Assembly (NCBI GenBank): GCA_030407315.1
Contig: JALQPE010001029.1
Span: forward strand, 1-64,000
Length of the DNA stretch: 64,000 bases
Origin: Asparagopsis taxiformis
Taxonomy: Eukaryota; Rhodophyta; Florideophyceae; Bonnemaisoniales; Bonnemaisoniaceae
Reading direction: 5' to 3'
Numbering within the stretch: the first letter of the stretch is position 1; every line of letters starts with the position of its first letter. Shown piece after piece: positions 10,664-20,677 of this stretch. The notes below the pieces were generated by a model. That model worked only from the letters and a program-made list of their open reading frames with translations, did no database searches and was not told the origin of the DNA. Made by a program: the position numbers and the translations under genes.

Positions 10664-11862
10664 CAGTGCGCGACACTTCTATAAATCACCCCCACGTTTT
10701 GCGAATGCTCACCCAAAACGAACAGCAACGCGCATTTAGACTGCGTCCTATGAATGAGTATGACAAAGTCATTATGAGGCACGTTCCATTCCTCCTCAAA
10801 GAGCCGTTCAAGCGAGTTCATCGGGACATTAGTTTAAAGTCCGTGCGACATTTCTATAAATCAGGTCCAAAAAAACGGTCATCATCCAAGAATGAACGGA
10901 TCATTTGGCATGGAACTTCGAGGATAGATAAACAGAGGTCGGTTGGTAAGACTCACTATCCCAACTGGGTGTATTTTCGATTTCAAAATGCCCCGAGGTG
11001 TGGTTCTCACTGAGAAAGAGAGGGGTGAGATACTTGGAATGTGGTGGTGTGGGAAGTCAAAATCTTTCATTGCAAAAGTGCTGGGACGATCTAGGGGTGT
11101 AGTGACAAGCTTTTTAAAGAATACAGAGGGGTACGGAACGATAATGAGGCGCCCAAAACCGAAAAATGTCGAGGAGGACAATGATGCAGGTTTTGAGGCA
11201 AGCTTCATTAGGAAATGACACATCTAGCTCGCTCAAAAAAGTCTTCAACCTGACCTGTAGCGTTCGTACTGTACAACGCTTATTGCACAATGAACTCAAT
11301 CTGCAATATAGAAAGATGAAATGCGCACCAATGCTTCAGGAAAGACATATTGCTAGCAGAATTTCTTTTGCATCGCAATTCGTCCATTGGAGGGGAGAAG
11401 AATGGGGAAAAGTGATATTCAGCGATGAAAAAAGTTCAATCTAGATGGTCCAGATGGTTTTGCCTACTATTGGCATGATTTGCGCAAAGAGGAACGGGTT
11501 TTTTCGAAAAGGCAACAAGGGGGTAAGTCTGTCATGGTTTGGGGAGCATTTTCGTCAAGAGGTACCATGCAAAAACGCATGATAAAAGTGCTGAAGGGAA
11601 GGGGACAGACGACGAAGTATTGACATAACTCCATCTGGCGTTTGGAATGTATTCAATGCTCCTGATTTATAGAAATGTCGCACTGACAATAAATTAACGT
11701 CCCGCTGCACTCGCCTGAACAGCTCTTTTTGGAGGAATAGAACGTGCGTCGTAATGGATTTGGCCTACTCATTCATTGGACGCAGTCGGAATGTGAGTTG
11801 CTGTTCATGTTGAGTGAGCAATCGCAAAAATGTGGGGGTGATTTATAGAAGTGTCGCGCCTG
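10664..11862 (+). mobile_element. Tc1/mariner element with IR/DR termini (1199 bp)
   Basis: Flanked by TA on both sides (10662-10663, 11863-11864), the classical target of the superfamily. Outer terminal repeats of about 41 bp begin CAG and share GCGACACTTCTATAAATC (10664-10704; reverse complement at 11822-11862). An inner pair, GTGCGACATTTCTATAAATC, lies about 175 nt inside each end (about 10845; reverse complement near 11663-11685). The DNA between inner and outer repeats is also inverted-repeat related, giving arms of roughly 205 bp with two direct repeats each. This is the IR/DR layout known from Sleeping Beauty-type Tc1 elements. The centre is a deleted transposase gene. Confidence 0.9.
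10988..11640 (+). pseudogene. Tc1/mariner transposase, internally deleted
   Basis: The N-terminal DNA-binding part reads from MPRGVVLTEKERGEILGMWW through GKSKSFIAKVLGRS (helix-turn-helix). The catalytic start continues in other frames: RISFASQFVHWRGEEWGKVI, FSDEKS (first Asp), then LDGPDGFAYYWHDLRKEERV and GGKSVMVWGAFSSRG. Frameshifts lie near 11170 and 11440. After GTMQKRMIKVL the sequence jumps to the inner terminal repeat. The second Asp region and the final Asp/Glu are absent, so the gene cannot encode an active enzyme. Confidence 0.85.
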
Positions 11863-11932
11863 TAGTATTTAAGATAGAATACCGTGATCTCAGTAAACGG
11901 CCGACGGTAAGGAAGAATCTCCTAACAAACAC

Positions 11933-12688
11933 GATTTGTTGAAAAGTGTTTGCTAATTGAAGCTGTTTTAGAAAGGTTTTTACATCCAGAACTTTCGTAC
12001 ACAACTACTCCCCTCAAACGCTTACAGGATCAGCCTTCTTATTAATAGAAAAACGCCCCCCCTAAAATCCTACAAACTTCCTGCTTATAGGATTCCAAGA
12101 CCCTCTAGTATCTCCAAGAACATTTCGACTGCCCAATAATATTTCTCGAAAGGTGAACAACGCTCTTGTATCGGCCCAAGTGTTTAGGAGAACCGGGCAA
12201 TCCTGTTGGCTACTGTATATCAATGGCACGTATACATCAACTCTCATTTCACACTCCTCACACGGTGTCGATTGAGCCTTTGCGCAGAAACTCGCCGTCA
12301 GGATTTCCGACACCCTGTAATGGCTACTCTTAGGGTACCACCAATACAGACGATGGAAAAAAATTTTCAACATATCTCAGTCCACACCATCATACAGGAG
12401 GTAATGAAAATTAGACTCTGACGTTTTGACGCTTTCAAGAGTTGATTACCTACAGCCACCACCTGTGTCGCCAGGTTGCGTCATTCAACATCCTACAGTG
12501 CAACGACTCATTACCGCGGATAAACATTTTTCCAACCAATGCCCGACCAGGCAATAATAATGGCGAGCTCCTGATTTGTTTCATACATTTGCATATCGTG
12601 TTATCAGATACTTGCAGAGCATCAGTCAGGCAGAACCGGTGGATTCAATCCGTCGGCCTGCCCACTCTATTTACTTCTCAAACATGCC
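11933..12688. other. No gene recognised; 5' flank of the 477-aa gene
   Basis: No protein similarity is seen in six frames. A 103-codon open frame on the minus strand (12062-12373) has no recognisable motif. The last 100 bases form the promoter of the next gene. Confidence 0.35.
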
Positions 12689-12696
12689 TATATATA
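12689..12696 (+). promoter_or_regulatory. TATA box of the 477-aa gene
   Basis: TATATATA within CCTATATATAGCGGC, about 80 nt upstream of the ATG at 12773; it is followed by a C-rich leader with no other ATG. Confidence 0.6.
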
Positions 12697-12772
12697 GCGG
12701 CTAGACCTGAGGATTGCCCCCGTCCGCTGTTACTCCAGCCGACGAACCACAGCAACATAGCCGCACATCACC

Positions 12773-14206
12773 ATGGAATCCTATTCCCCGCACATCACTC
12801 CCTATCTGATGGAAGTCGCCGAAGGCACGTTGTTCGGTGAACTCTTCCGTCCCAATCACACTGCCCCATGGATTGATCTCTTCACCAATGAATTCATACG
12901 GTACCCACTCGATAACGAAAAAGTGCGGGACAGGTGGGATGGCAATCAATCCGCCATTATGGCTTCGACACCCCAAGTTTGGGAAAGCATGCTCGGTTTC
13001 TTGAGAGCTACCACTGTTGAAGATGCAAAAAAGTTTCAAGCACAATCTGCAAAGGGAATTAAGGAGACTCTAAGTTTCTTTCTAAAAACTGATGACGCTT
13101 TTGCGGCAGAGTTCTCCGACACATGTGCTTCCTCTGACACCATTGAGCAGGCTCGATCTTATGCATTAAACACTGCCGAGAAGAAGGACACAGCCAACTT
13201 TTCTGTGAACGCTGCAGTTAGAGGACTAGGCGCTGCCATCTGGCGATTCAGACTCTACAACGAACTGCACATCGCGTACTTGGCTGCCGAAGGCGAACAA
13301 GAAAATCTTCTGTCACAGACATTTGAGATAATACAGAAAATTGCGACATCGCCTGAACGTGTGTTGGAGATTTACGCAGTCGTTTCGTGGCCGGCTAGAA
13401 TGGTCCTGCATGATCTACTTGATCTGGAGAAGGGCGTTGATGCTATCAAGCATCTGTCAAGCAAGGCACGTAATCGCATCCTACTGCAGTGTGAAGGATA
13501 CGGTGGATTTCAGTTTGAAAAGTTTGGCCGAACACTCGAAATATCCACAATGTTCGAAGGAGCTTCCGGCATCTTTCTACGTGCAATTCCGAATCCCACG
13601 CAGAAGGACGGCAAGTACGAGGATCTGAAAACGAAAAAGGTGGCAGGTTTATACCGAGGAAAGCTCACATTTGGCGCGGCAAAGGAGCTGAAGGAGCGCA
13701 AGATTCTCGGGTGGATTTCGAATAGCACGAATGCACCGTTGAACTATACGCGGGTGAAAAACAAGACATTCCTGGATCATCTATCGCCTGGCGCGGGCAA
13801 CGTGTCCAAGCTGATCCTGTACATGAACTGGTACTTTGGCGGAATGACGTCATGGTACAGCGGGGTCGCGAACGACACGTCGGGGAGCTTGATGCGACAG
13901 GAAGCGACGAAACATGATGTTGTGAATTACGCGGACGCGATCAAGATTGATTCGCATTTCAGTATTGGCAATATCGTTGCGTGCAGTAAGCTGCCTAGCG
14001 ATGGGTCGATTCACAATTTGATTCACCACACGCTGGCGTATCGGATGGGCGATATCGCTGTGTACCAAAGGAAGAGGACGGCTGGTTTGGCGGTGATCGG
14101 TGGGTTCGCGCCGGAGGATTGTCAGTTTGATATGGTCAACTCGCTAGTCGGAGAACAAGACGTGCTGGAGGAGGTTGTGAACGGAGCCTACCCGTGGACA
14201 TGCTGA
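12773..14206 (+). CDS. Orphan protein, 477 aa, intronless
   Basis: The longest non-transposon ORF of the window. It starts with ATG in good context (ATCACCATGG) and runs without stops to TGA. I do not recognise the family. The product looks soluble: no signal peptide, no clear membrane segment, many Trp/Tyr/Phe. Its first 120 residues contain the acidic/helical stretch ATTVEDAKKFQAQSAKGIKE. The centre has RGLGAAIWRFRLYNELHIAY and the C-terminal part SPGAGNVSKLILYMNWYFGG. It ends in NGAYPWTC. Codon use is balanced, and both a TATA box and a leader are present, so I consider it a real host gene. Short Gly/Asp/Glu-rich segments give no clue to activity. Confidence 0.8.
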   Translation: MESYSPHITPYLMEVAEGTLFGELFRPNHTAPWIDLFTNEFIRYPLDNEKVRDRWDGNQSAIMASTPQVWESMLGFLRATTVEDAKKFQAQSAKGIKETLSFFLKTDDAFAAEFSDTCASSDTIEQARSYALNTAEKKDTANFSVNAAVRGLGAAIWRFRLYNELHIAYLAAEGEQENLLSQTFEIIQKIATSPERVLEIYAVVSWPARMVLHDLLDLEKGVDAIKHLSSKARNRILLQCEGYGGFQFEKFGRTLEISTMFEGASGIFLRAIPNPTQKDGKYEDLKTKKVAGLYRGKLTFGAAKELKERKILGWISNSTNAPLNYTRVKNKTFLDHLSPGAGNVSKLILYMNWYFGGMTSWYSGVANDTSGSLMRQEATKHDVVNYADAIKIDSHFSIGNIVACSKLPSDGSIHNLIHHTLAYRMGDIAVYQRKRTAGLAVIGGFAPEDCQFDMVNSLVGEQDVLEEVVNGAYPWTC

Positions 14207-15293
14207 ATGGGCTTATCATAGTTGCACCACTTGTGATCGGAATATTGCGTCATGACATGTGAGTGTTGAAAATTACTGGCACCTTACAGTTGTGTTGTGA
14301 AGATCTGATAAGTTGTACTCGCGCTGTAGTCGTTTCCATTTGTCAAGTTCTCTTGCGACCGCGGCGGCCGCCGCCGAGTACAGTCGTGAGGACAGTCTGT
14401 CCGACAGCACAGAGAGTGGAGTAGCAATATTGGATCATATTTAGCAGTCTTGAGTTAGGTAGCCTGGGTAGCCTCAGAGATGTTCCAGCGCTTCGACCGA
14501 ATGAACTGAAGAATACAGGGCGTTCATGTTGATAATGGGTTGGATCATCGTAAACAAATGCTCGTATGTGCAGAGAGAGAGTGAGGGAGCTCAATACATA
14601 GCGGAACACGATGATTGATGAAAATAAAAATGAGTTGTGCCATCCACAGCGAAGCGCATCGTCCAATGACCAATCAAACATGCTCCACGCAAACTGACGT
14701 AGTGCGTCGCACAGCAAGGTGATTCCATCAAGTACAGCAACGCTGGTGTCTTGATGCATTGCGCAACGACGATAGCTAGCAGATCAGGTCACGGAGGGGG
14801 ATCGACATGGCCTCGATTTGTGAAGTGCTGATGACTCTACTCACGCGAAGAGGACGGGACAGATATTCCACGCTTCCACCACACACGTAACATGGAAACA
14901 TGTTTCTTTGATTGCCAAGCGTGCAATAGAAAACACATCGACAGTGAAGTAGGGTGGGTGCTTAGAATCAGGAGATAGATCCCTTTGCATAAGTTTGATT
15001 GGTTTGGATTTGAAAAATGTAGTTTTTTTATTTAATCGGTCGAACATTTTACATTTTCGAATTTGATGTGCTTGTTAGAACAGTGTCTCTTGCGAGTACC
15101 TCCTTCAGTTTATTCAGTTTGCTCAGTTGGTTAAGTATAATCTTCTATCTCGTGACCGGCAGCGGTCTCTACGACAGGCTGCCTCTTATTAGCATCCTGA
15201 CAGTGCTTCGCCACTATACGTTGGGATGCTCCAAGTCGCGCTGTGTCCAGTTCATCGTCGATATCAGTCCAGAGTTGTGTTGAATTTGGGACT
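14207..15293. other. Intergenic, nothing firm
   Basis: A 138-codon open frame on the minus strand (14343-14759) lacks a TATA box and any known motif. I treat it as chance. Confidence 0.3.
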
Positions 15294-15428
15294 CTAGGCA
15301 GCCTGCGTTGCATTGGAAGTATTCTTGTCCTTCTTTTCCTTGTTGTCGGCAAAATCGACAATCGAGTCGATAAATTCGGATGAAGAACGCGAAAGAAAGG
15401 GTCGGGCAAACGTCACAAAACAGTTCAT
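15294..15428 (-). CDS. Tail-family micropeptide 1 (44 aa)
   Basis: The minus-strand ORF starts with ATG at 15428 (MNCFVTFARPFLSRSSSEFI) and ends DFADNKEKKDKNTSNATQAA then TAG. The last 12 residues are the signature shared with five other small ORFs in this window. The first half is Ser/Phe/Arg-rich and unlike the others. A TATA box lies about 95 nt upstream. Codons of the shared tail (AAT ACT TCC AAT GCA ACG CAG GCT GCC) differ at many third positions from the other copies, which supports translation. The function is unknown. The protein is too short for an enzyme, has no strong hydrophobic signal, and the highly charged linker before the tail suggests an exposed C-terminus. Confidence 0.7.
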   Translation of the reverse strand: MNCFVTFARPFLSRSSSEFIDSIVDFADNKEKKDKNTSNATQAA

Positions 15429-15519
15429 GTCGAAGAGCGCTAGCTTTTTTGAGTGATGGGATTGAAATTTGGGTTGTCTGAATGTCGGATGATGCTAAAC
15501 CTGCAAGTATGCGACGGGG

Positions 15520-15526
15520 TTTTATA
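15520..15526 (-). promoter_or_regulatory. TATA box of micropeptide gene 1
   Basis: Minus-strand TATAAAA within CTATAAAACCCC, about 95 nt upstream of the ATG. Confidence 0.5.
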
Positions 15527-15809
15527 GAGAACGACTGACAAATGTCAAAAGCAAAGATCACGTCTAGAGAGGACTGTGAATAGAAGAGACCATTTCTCCA
15601 GCCAGAGTGATAGAAGCGACATCGGGTTGGAGCCTACTCCTGGAGAGGACGCATTGTTGAAACAGTTGGCTGGATGAGCAGAAAGCATGTCCTCGCAGCC
15701 AGTGAGATGAGCTTTTCTGATGACAGCAGATGCAAATAAAGATAGCGGCGAGTTGAAGGGGAACGCAGACGTTACATTCGGAGAACTGTGAGAAGAATTG
15801 AGCTATGGA

Positions 15810-16139
15810 TTTGAATTGTTGGGAAGTGTGAGAGCGTTATTGAGCGGTGCAATGAGAACGAACAAATGTGTGTTTAGATAGGAGCGGAGAGCAGAGAACA
15901 AGAGCGTGCAGAGCTTGTCTATCTAACTGTCTTTCTATCGTAAGTAGCTACTAGAGCAGTATTTATAGCTGTAGCTGTGCCACCAAACATCGATGTAATT
16001 ATTACAGCTTGCAACCAAACGGGAGAGCATTCTCCTGGAGAGTATACAAAGTGTGATTAATATTGAGTCAGAGCTGTACGTAGTTTCGTGTCGATCTGTT
16101 GGTACATGAGTCACAATATTTCATACACAATATTTCATA
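15810..16139 (-). repeat. 3' LTR of copia D (330 bp)
   Basis: Matches 20678-21007 base for base by eye. On the minus strand it begins TATGAAATATTG and ends CAATTCAAA, so the usual TG/CA ends are slightly internal. Confidence 0.9.
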
Positions 16140-16165
16140 CTCCCTCACTTTTTGCTGGATGGATT

Positions 16166-19100
16166 TCATCCAGTGAATCCATCAGAGACACGGACTTGTA
16201 TCTCTGTGAAATCACACGGTAATGCACCAGTGAACATCATGAGCTGGAGGGCGGAGCTGATTGGGCTGTTCATCTTTGTTAAGGGATCAGATAGGTTATA
16301 CTTTCCCGGAAGCCATATCATTCTTGAAACAGTGCGTGTTTCGAATTCATATCTGATAAGAGCTACATCACCACGGATAGATCGGTCTGTTGCCATGCGG
16401 CATGAAGAGATAGTGTCAAACAGATCCTTGGAGTCGAGAACACATAGCAAGGAAATTTCCATATTCAGCAGAATTTCATATGCTTTCTTGAGTAATTTAG
16501 CTTCATCAATCGCTGATCCAGTTGCAAGCACTTCTGCTGATGCAACTGACTTGACAGGGCGTTTAGATTTAGATGAGTGCCAAGATAATGTGTGCACAGT
16601 TGATCCATTAGTCAAGTCACCAATTAACAACACAGCTATGTATCCAAGCTGTCCATGATCTTCTTTTCTGCTTGCATCGGCAAAGGATAATATGGAGAGT
16701 GTGTACTTTTGTCCTGTTTTCGGTCTCTTGAAGCGTATGATACTCCCAAGTTTCTTGACAGTCTTGAGGATATTGATCTGTGTAATTAGATCGTGCACTG
16801 TGGAATTTGGCGCTCGCTGCTGTAGGTAACTGGACATGAATGAGCAAAATGGAGACGCAGCGACACCTATCCATCCTAGAGAGCTGTTGACAGACCGAAA
16901 TGTCGATAACTCAAGATCATTGAGCTTGGATTCGTTTTGTTTGCGTCTCAATCGGTCTATTGGATGACCTTCAAGAGCAGCAAGCTTTTCATCACCATGA
17001 ATGGTGATGCTTAGGTCTGATTCCTGACATATTGTGAGACCATAAAACTTGAAAGAACCCGGGCCGTATACTATGGTGCCGAGATTGTAGCAACTGGATA
17101 TATTGTTGATCACATCTTCCAGTATACTGAGCGGTGCAGCAAACAATATGTCATCAACTACCTTCACGGCAATTATGGAGAGCTGACCATTCACTTTCTT
17201 GTAGAAGAGTTGTGGAATGTAATGCAGTTGAAAGAATCCAATACTACTCAGAAACATGTCACTCACAGCTTGCCACTTGGCATTTGCGTTCACTAAGCCA
17301 TAAGCAGCTGTAAGTAGTAGCCAGTAAAAACGTGTTCGAGTGGAGCATTCACGGGGTGGGACAACGTAAACGTCCCTCAGCGCTTCTCCGGTCTGGAGGA
17401 ACGCAGACGAGAAATCAACCTTAGCCAAGTTCCACTTGTACATTGCAGCAATCGATAACAGCATCCGAATTCCGACAGGTGGACACGTCGCTGAATCAGT
17501 TTTGAGATTGTCACGGTCCAGATCCTTGTTGCCATGAGGAGCTATTCTGGCTTTGACGAGGCGCTTGCCGTCGTCTGTAGTCTTCACTTTGTATATCACA
17601 TGACTTGTTATAATGTTCGCATCTTTTGGAACCTGGGTAATGGGTACTTCACGGACAGTCTTCTTGAAGGACGCTTCTTCGCGTTCATAAGCATTTTGCG
17701 TAACGAAGGAAGGTAACCCTTGAGCGTAGTGAAGTGAGAATTCTTTGTCGTGGAAGACATTGAAGTACTCATCAGTTGCATTTCTTTCCACACTAGAAAG
17801 CTCAGCGCCAGGTAGCATAGTGATCTTGTTGCTGGAAACAGTTTTTTCAGGAGCAGCAGCAGAAAGAAATCTCCAACGTTCATTGGAGAGATCAAGATCC
17901 TCTGCATCACCGTCATCGTAAAATATGTGATACTTGCCAGTTTCTTCATTAAGTTCTGATACAGTTCCAGGATAGTATGTCCTATCCTCTGGCCAATAAA
18001 CTTCAATCAAATCTCCTGTAGAGGGTAACATCTTTTCATCGTTACTATTGGCTGTATCATTGCTGGATGAAGTTGAAAAATTAGTGTGATTGGCTTGATC
18101 GGATGTCAGATCAAAATCCGCATTGTTTCCGAGAGAGGGAGCGGTATCAGGGTATCGCGTAGTTGCAGGTTTTTGAGTATGCAACACATCTTGTATGGAA
18201 TTTTCCAGTTCATCTATGGCCTCTTGGATACTTATTGCAAGTGGATTATCACATACAGCTGCTCGGACATCTTCAATTGCAGCACGAACGACATGTCCAT
18301 TCTTTCCTGGTACTGTGATACAGTGTGTACTAGGATCAAAACTTAGTACTGGTTTGGGAGAAGTCCATTTGCCTCTCTTTTCATGCTGTCGTTTGATGAA
18401 GATTTGAACTAAGTCACCGACACATACAGGTGACGTTGAAGTCGATTTAGACCTCAGTATTAAATTGAGTTTGCGCTTTGCAATGAGCATCTCATGGGCA
18501 GTATACAACTCGTTCGGTATCTCCACAGGAGTGGAACCAGGTAATATAGGTCTTGAGTAACCTTTTGCCAATTCATGGGATGAGATGACGTCATTTCCGT
18601 ACAGGTCATTGGAAATGCGAAAGGTTTGTTGGACTATAATATCATCAGTGATTGAGCTGTCATTATCATTACATTCTTTGAGACGTAGGAATATGTCACG
18701 TAGTATCTTGTGTTTTGATTCCAAAACGTTTTTGTTGTGACGACGAGGTGGGAGTGGTATAGGGTCAATGCCACATTTTCTGAGGTATGATATAAATGAA
18801 GAGTTGTCAAACGCAGCATCAAATATAACACCACCAGGTGTCCAAAATTGTGACACCCACTGTGCCTCAAAAACACAAATAGCGTGTTTCATTCCAGTGT
18901 CATGGACAATGGAACCAGCAGAGTATCTCACACTTGAGTCCATGATATGGAAAACAGCGTGTTCATTCAAGAATAAGTGATCAATGCAAACTTTTTCATT
19001 AAATGATCTGTTCATAGAGCTGAGCGAGACTTTGCGGGGCGTCTTCGGGACTGAAGTAGTCTTGCAGTTGATGCAGTTTTCAATAGTATCACTCAGGTAT

Positions 19101-20674
19101 TTTGATACACATTCATCCCATATGCCATTTCTCTGCAGTAGCAGCTTCATGTCAGAGAAATTAGAATGTCCGCAGACATGTAAGTGCACTTTGTCAATGA
19201 TGTGCTTTGTATCCTTCCAGGATAAATCACCGTCTACACCATTCAGAACAGATGTTGCGCAGAACAGCGTCATCTTGTCAACAGTTTGTATGGATTTTCC
19301 ATAGTTGTAGAATACAGAATGTGGGATGTATGAGTGTAGATCATAGTCCACCAATGAAATCGAGAGATGCTGTGTACCTCCATCCAATGCTGGTATCTGT
19401 AGCAAATTATTCTTGATGTGTACAATGTCACAGTACCTGGTGACATTGCGACCAATTACCCACTGAGAGGATCCTTCAATAATTAAATGTCTTATTCGTA
19501 CAGAAACTCCTTCATCAGTGGTAGCATTTAGGTAGACAGATCCAAGTATCCTTCGTACTTCACTTGAATGAGCTCCAGATCCATACTTCCAGAATGGACG
19601 ATCAGCAATTGTGTCTGGCAATTTGTGGAGCTTGCCGCTCCAATTAGGTAGAACCATTGGTTGGATCGCCCGGAATTCACTCATGCCCATTCCACTATAC
19701 GGAGCTCCATCGTCCAGAAGTGGACCAATTGAGCAGAACAGGTTATTATCGGCAGATGGCAACGAAGCCATGTGAAAAGTGACGGCCTTTTTTGTATCAG
19801 ATCCAGAATCTCTTGTGTTTCGTTGGCTGGGTTCAGGTGTTGATGTGACTCCCGGTTTTAAAGAGCCGTCAGGGTTGTGATCGGATGCCCAATGGCCATA
19901 GCTAGAGCATAGATTACACTTACAGCGTGATTTGAGGTCGGCAAGCTGAGCTGGGTTTAGCTTACGTCGGATCTTCGTTCCAGAACGGTGCCTCGTATGT
20001 GTCGCAGTAGCAGAGTGTGTGTGAATCGAACTCGTATCAGTGTTACTGGAAGCATCACATTGCCTGAGAACTGAGGCGATAGAATCGTAAGAAACTGCAG
20101 ACAAGAAGTCATCTGTTTTAGACTTTCGTGTAGGCTTGAAATCTCGGGGGGCTGACGCAGCAAGTATAGAGATACGTTGATTACTGTCGACATTGGAATT
20201 TGATAGCAACATAAATGATACTAGAGCATCTGGGAGCTTGCAGAGCGAGGATTGCGAGTTAAACTTGGATACTTTTGCCAAAAAGCGGGACTCGAAGTTC
20301 TTAAATGTCTCTGTAGTCCCCCTTCTTGTGTTCAGTAGGCTGTTGAAGTCATGATAGACTTCACTAACAACTGCTAGTGGGTCACGTTTGTGCAGAGCAT
20401 TGACAATTGCATCAACGCCTTCTTCAGATTGGATCACTTTTTCGTCAATGAGCTTGACAATATCACGTGCACGGCCAAAAAGCTGCGATTGGAGCATGAT
20501 GCCCTGTAATTCGGTAGGAATCTTGCTGCCATGGTTATCTGGGAGTTTCTCATGGAATGCACGCCAAAGCGAAACAGAGTCTGCGTATTCTTCTTGATCA
20601 CCCTTCCCGTCAGTCCATGGGACGGTCTTTGAGTCCCAAGCAAACCGAGGGCGACTGGGTAGATCTGGGCCCAT
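16166..20674 (-). CDS. Copia D Gag-Pol polyprotein (1502 aa) with Tudor-like domain
   Basis: A single ORF carries all functions in copia order. Gag: residues 1-250. A CCHH knuckle (CNLCSSYGHWASDH) is at 253-266. The protease active site is LLDDGAPYSG at about 319-328. The integrase zinc domain spans about 497-537 (HVCGHSNF ... CINC) and its acidic core is CIDHLF, VIFDAAFD and NVLESKH (about 563-655). A Tudor-like segment lies at about 887-938 (DLIEVYWPEDRTYYPGTV; YHIFYDDGDAEDLDLSNERW). RT spans about 1015-1230 (AKVDFSSAFL; KVVDDIL in place of YVDD). RNase H follows (LSFADASRKEDHGQLGYIAV; LDSKDLFD). The atypical protease and VVDD motifs place it in a divergent copia lineage. The ATG at 20672-20674 lies inside the primer binding site. 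It is likely competent. Confidence 0.95.
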   Translation of the reverse strand: MGPDLPSRPRFAWDSKTVPWTDGKGDQEEYADSVSLWRAFHEKLPDNHGSKIPTELQGIMLQSQLFGRARDIVKLIDEKVIQSEEGVDAIVNALHKRDPLAVVSEVYHDFNSLLNTRRGTTETFKNFESRFLAKVSKFNSQSSLCKLPDALVSFMLLSNSNVDSNQRISILAASAPRDFKPTRKSKTDDFLSAVSYDSIASVLRQCDASSNTDTSSIHTHSATATHTRHRSGTKIRRKLNPAQLADLKSRCKCNLCSSYGHWASDHNPDGSLKPGVTSTPEPSQRNTRDSGSDTKKAVTFHMASLPSADNNLFCSIGPLLDDGAPYSGMGMSEFRAIQPMVLPNWSGKLHKLPDTIADRPFWKYGSGAHSSEVRRILGSVYLNATTDEGVSVRIRHLIIEGSSQWVIGRNVTRYCDIVHIKNNLLQIPALDGGTQHLSISLVDYDLHSYIPHSVFYNYGKSIQTVDKMTLFCATSVLNGVDGDLSWKDTKHIIDKVHLHVCGHSNFSDMKLLLQRNGIWDECVSKYLSDTIENCINCKTTSVPKTPRKVSLSSMNRSFNEKVCIDHLFLNEHAVFHIMDSSVRYSAGSIVHDTGMKHAICVFEAQWVSQFWTPGGVIFDAAFDNSSFISYLRKCGIDPIPLPPRRHNKNVLESKHKILRDIFLRLKECNDNDSSITDDIIVQQTFRISNDLYGNDVISSHELAKGYSRPILPGSTPVEIPNELYTAHEMLIAKRKLNLILRSKSTSTSPVCVGDLVQIFIKRQHEKRGKWTSPKPVLSFDPSTHCITVPGKNGHVVRAAIEDVRAAVCDNPLAISIQEAIDELENSIQDVLHTQKPATTRYPDTAPSLGNNADFDLTSDQANHTNFSTSSSNDTANSNDEKMLPSTGDLIEVYWPEDRTYYPGTVSELNEETGKYHIFYDDGDAEDLDLSNERWRFLSAAAPEKTVSSNKITMLPGAELSSVERNATDEYFNVFHDKEFSLHYAQGLPSFVTQNAYEREEASFKKTVREVPITQVPKDANIITSHVIYKVKTTDDGKRLVKARIAPHGNKDLDRDNLKTDSATCPPVGIRMLLSIAAMYKWNLAKVDFSSAFLQTGEALRDVYVVPPRECSTRTRFYWLLLTAAYGLVNANAKWQAVSDMFLSSIGFFQLHYIPQLFYKKVNGQLSIIAVKVVDDILFAAPLSILEDVINNISSCYNLGTIVYGPGSFKFYGLTICQESDLSITIHGDEKLAALEGHPIDRLRRKQNESKLNDLELSTFRSVNSSLGWIGVAASPFCSFMSSYLQQRAPNSTVHDLITQINILKTVKKLGSIIRFKRPKTGQKYTLSILSFADASRKEDHGQLGYIAVLLIGDLTNGSTVHTLSWHSSKSKRPVKSVASAEVLATGSAIDEAKLLKKAYEILLNMEISLLCVLDSKDLFDTISSCRMATDRSIRGDVALIRYEFETRTVSRMIWLPGKYNLSDPLTKMNSPISSALQLMMFTGALPCDFTEIQVRVSDGFTG

Positions 20675-20677
20675 AAC
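20662..20677 (-). other. Primer binding site of copia D overlapping the start codon
   Basis: Minus strand GTTATGGGCCCAGATC directly after the 5' LTR. It is complementary to a CAT-anticodon arm of the type TCTGGGCCCATAAC, i.e. initiator tRNA-Met. The polyprotein ATG is bases 4-6 of this site. Confidence 0.7.

Larger units (their letters stand above)
4664..11927 (+). mobile_element. Ty1/copia element A, old, with two nested insertions
   Basis: A 5' LTR at 4664-4818 and an interrupted 3' LTR at 10578-11927 share their sequence (TCAGGGCGCTAACTCAT at the start, ATCTCAGTAAACGGCCGAC near the end). The whole is flanked by the 5-bp target duplication AACAC (4659-4663 and 11928-11932). Gag, protease, integrase, RT and RNase H homologies follow in copia order and match element B of this window, but all are broken. 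Later insertions are a GC-rich block (about 6511-7807) in the protease-integrase region and a Tc1/mariner element (10664-11862) inside the 3' LTR. Without them the element is about 4.8 kb. Confidence 0.9.
10578..11927 (+). repeat. 3' LTR of copia A, split by a Tc1/mariner insertion
   Basis: The LTR is formed by 10578-10663 and 11865-11927 (about 149 bp together). The interruption is the element at 10664-11862 flanked by TA dinucleotides. Confidence 0.85.

Noticed and set aside
14343..14759. 138-codon minus-strand ORF as a gene
   Set aside because: No TATA box, no motif, position between features gives no support; within chance expectation.
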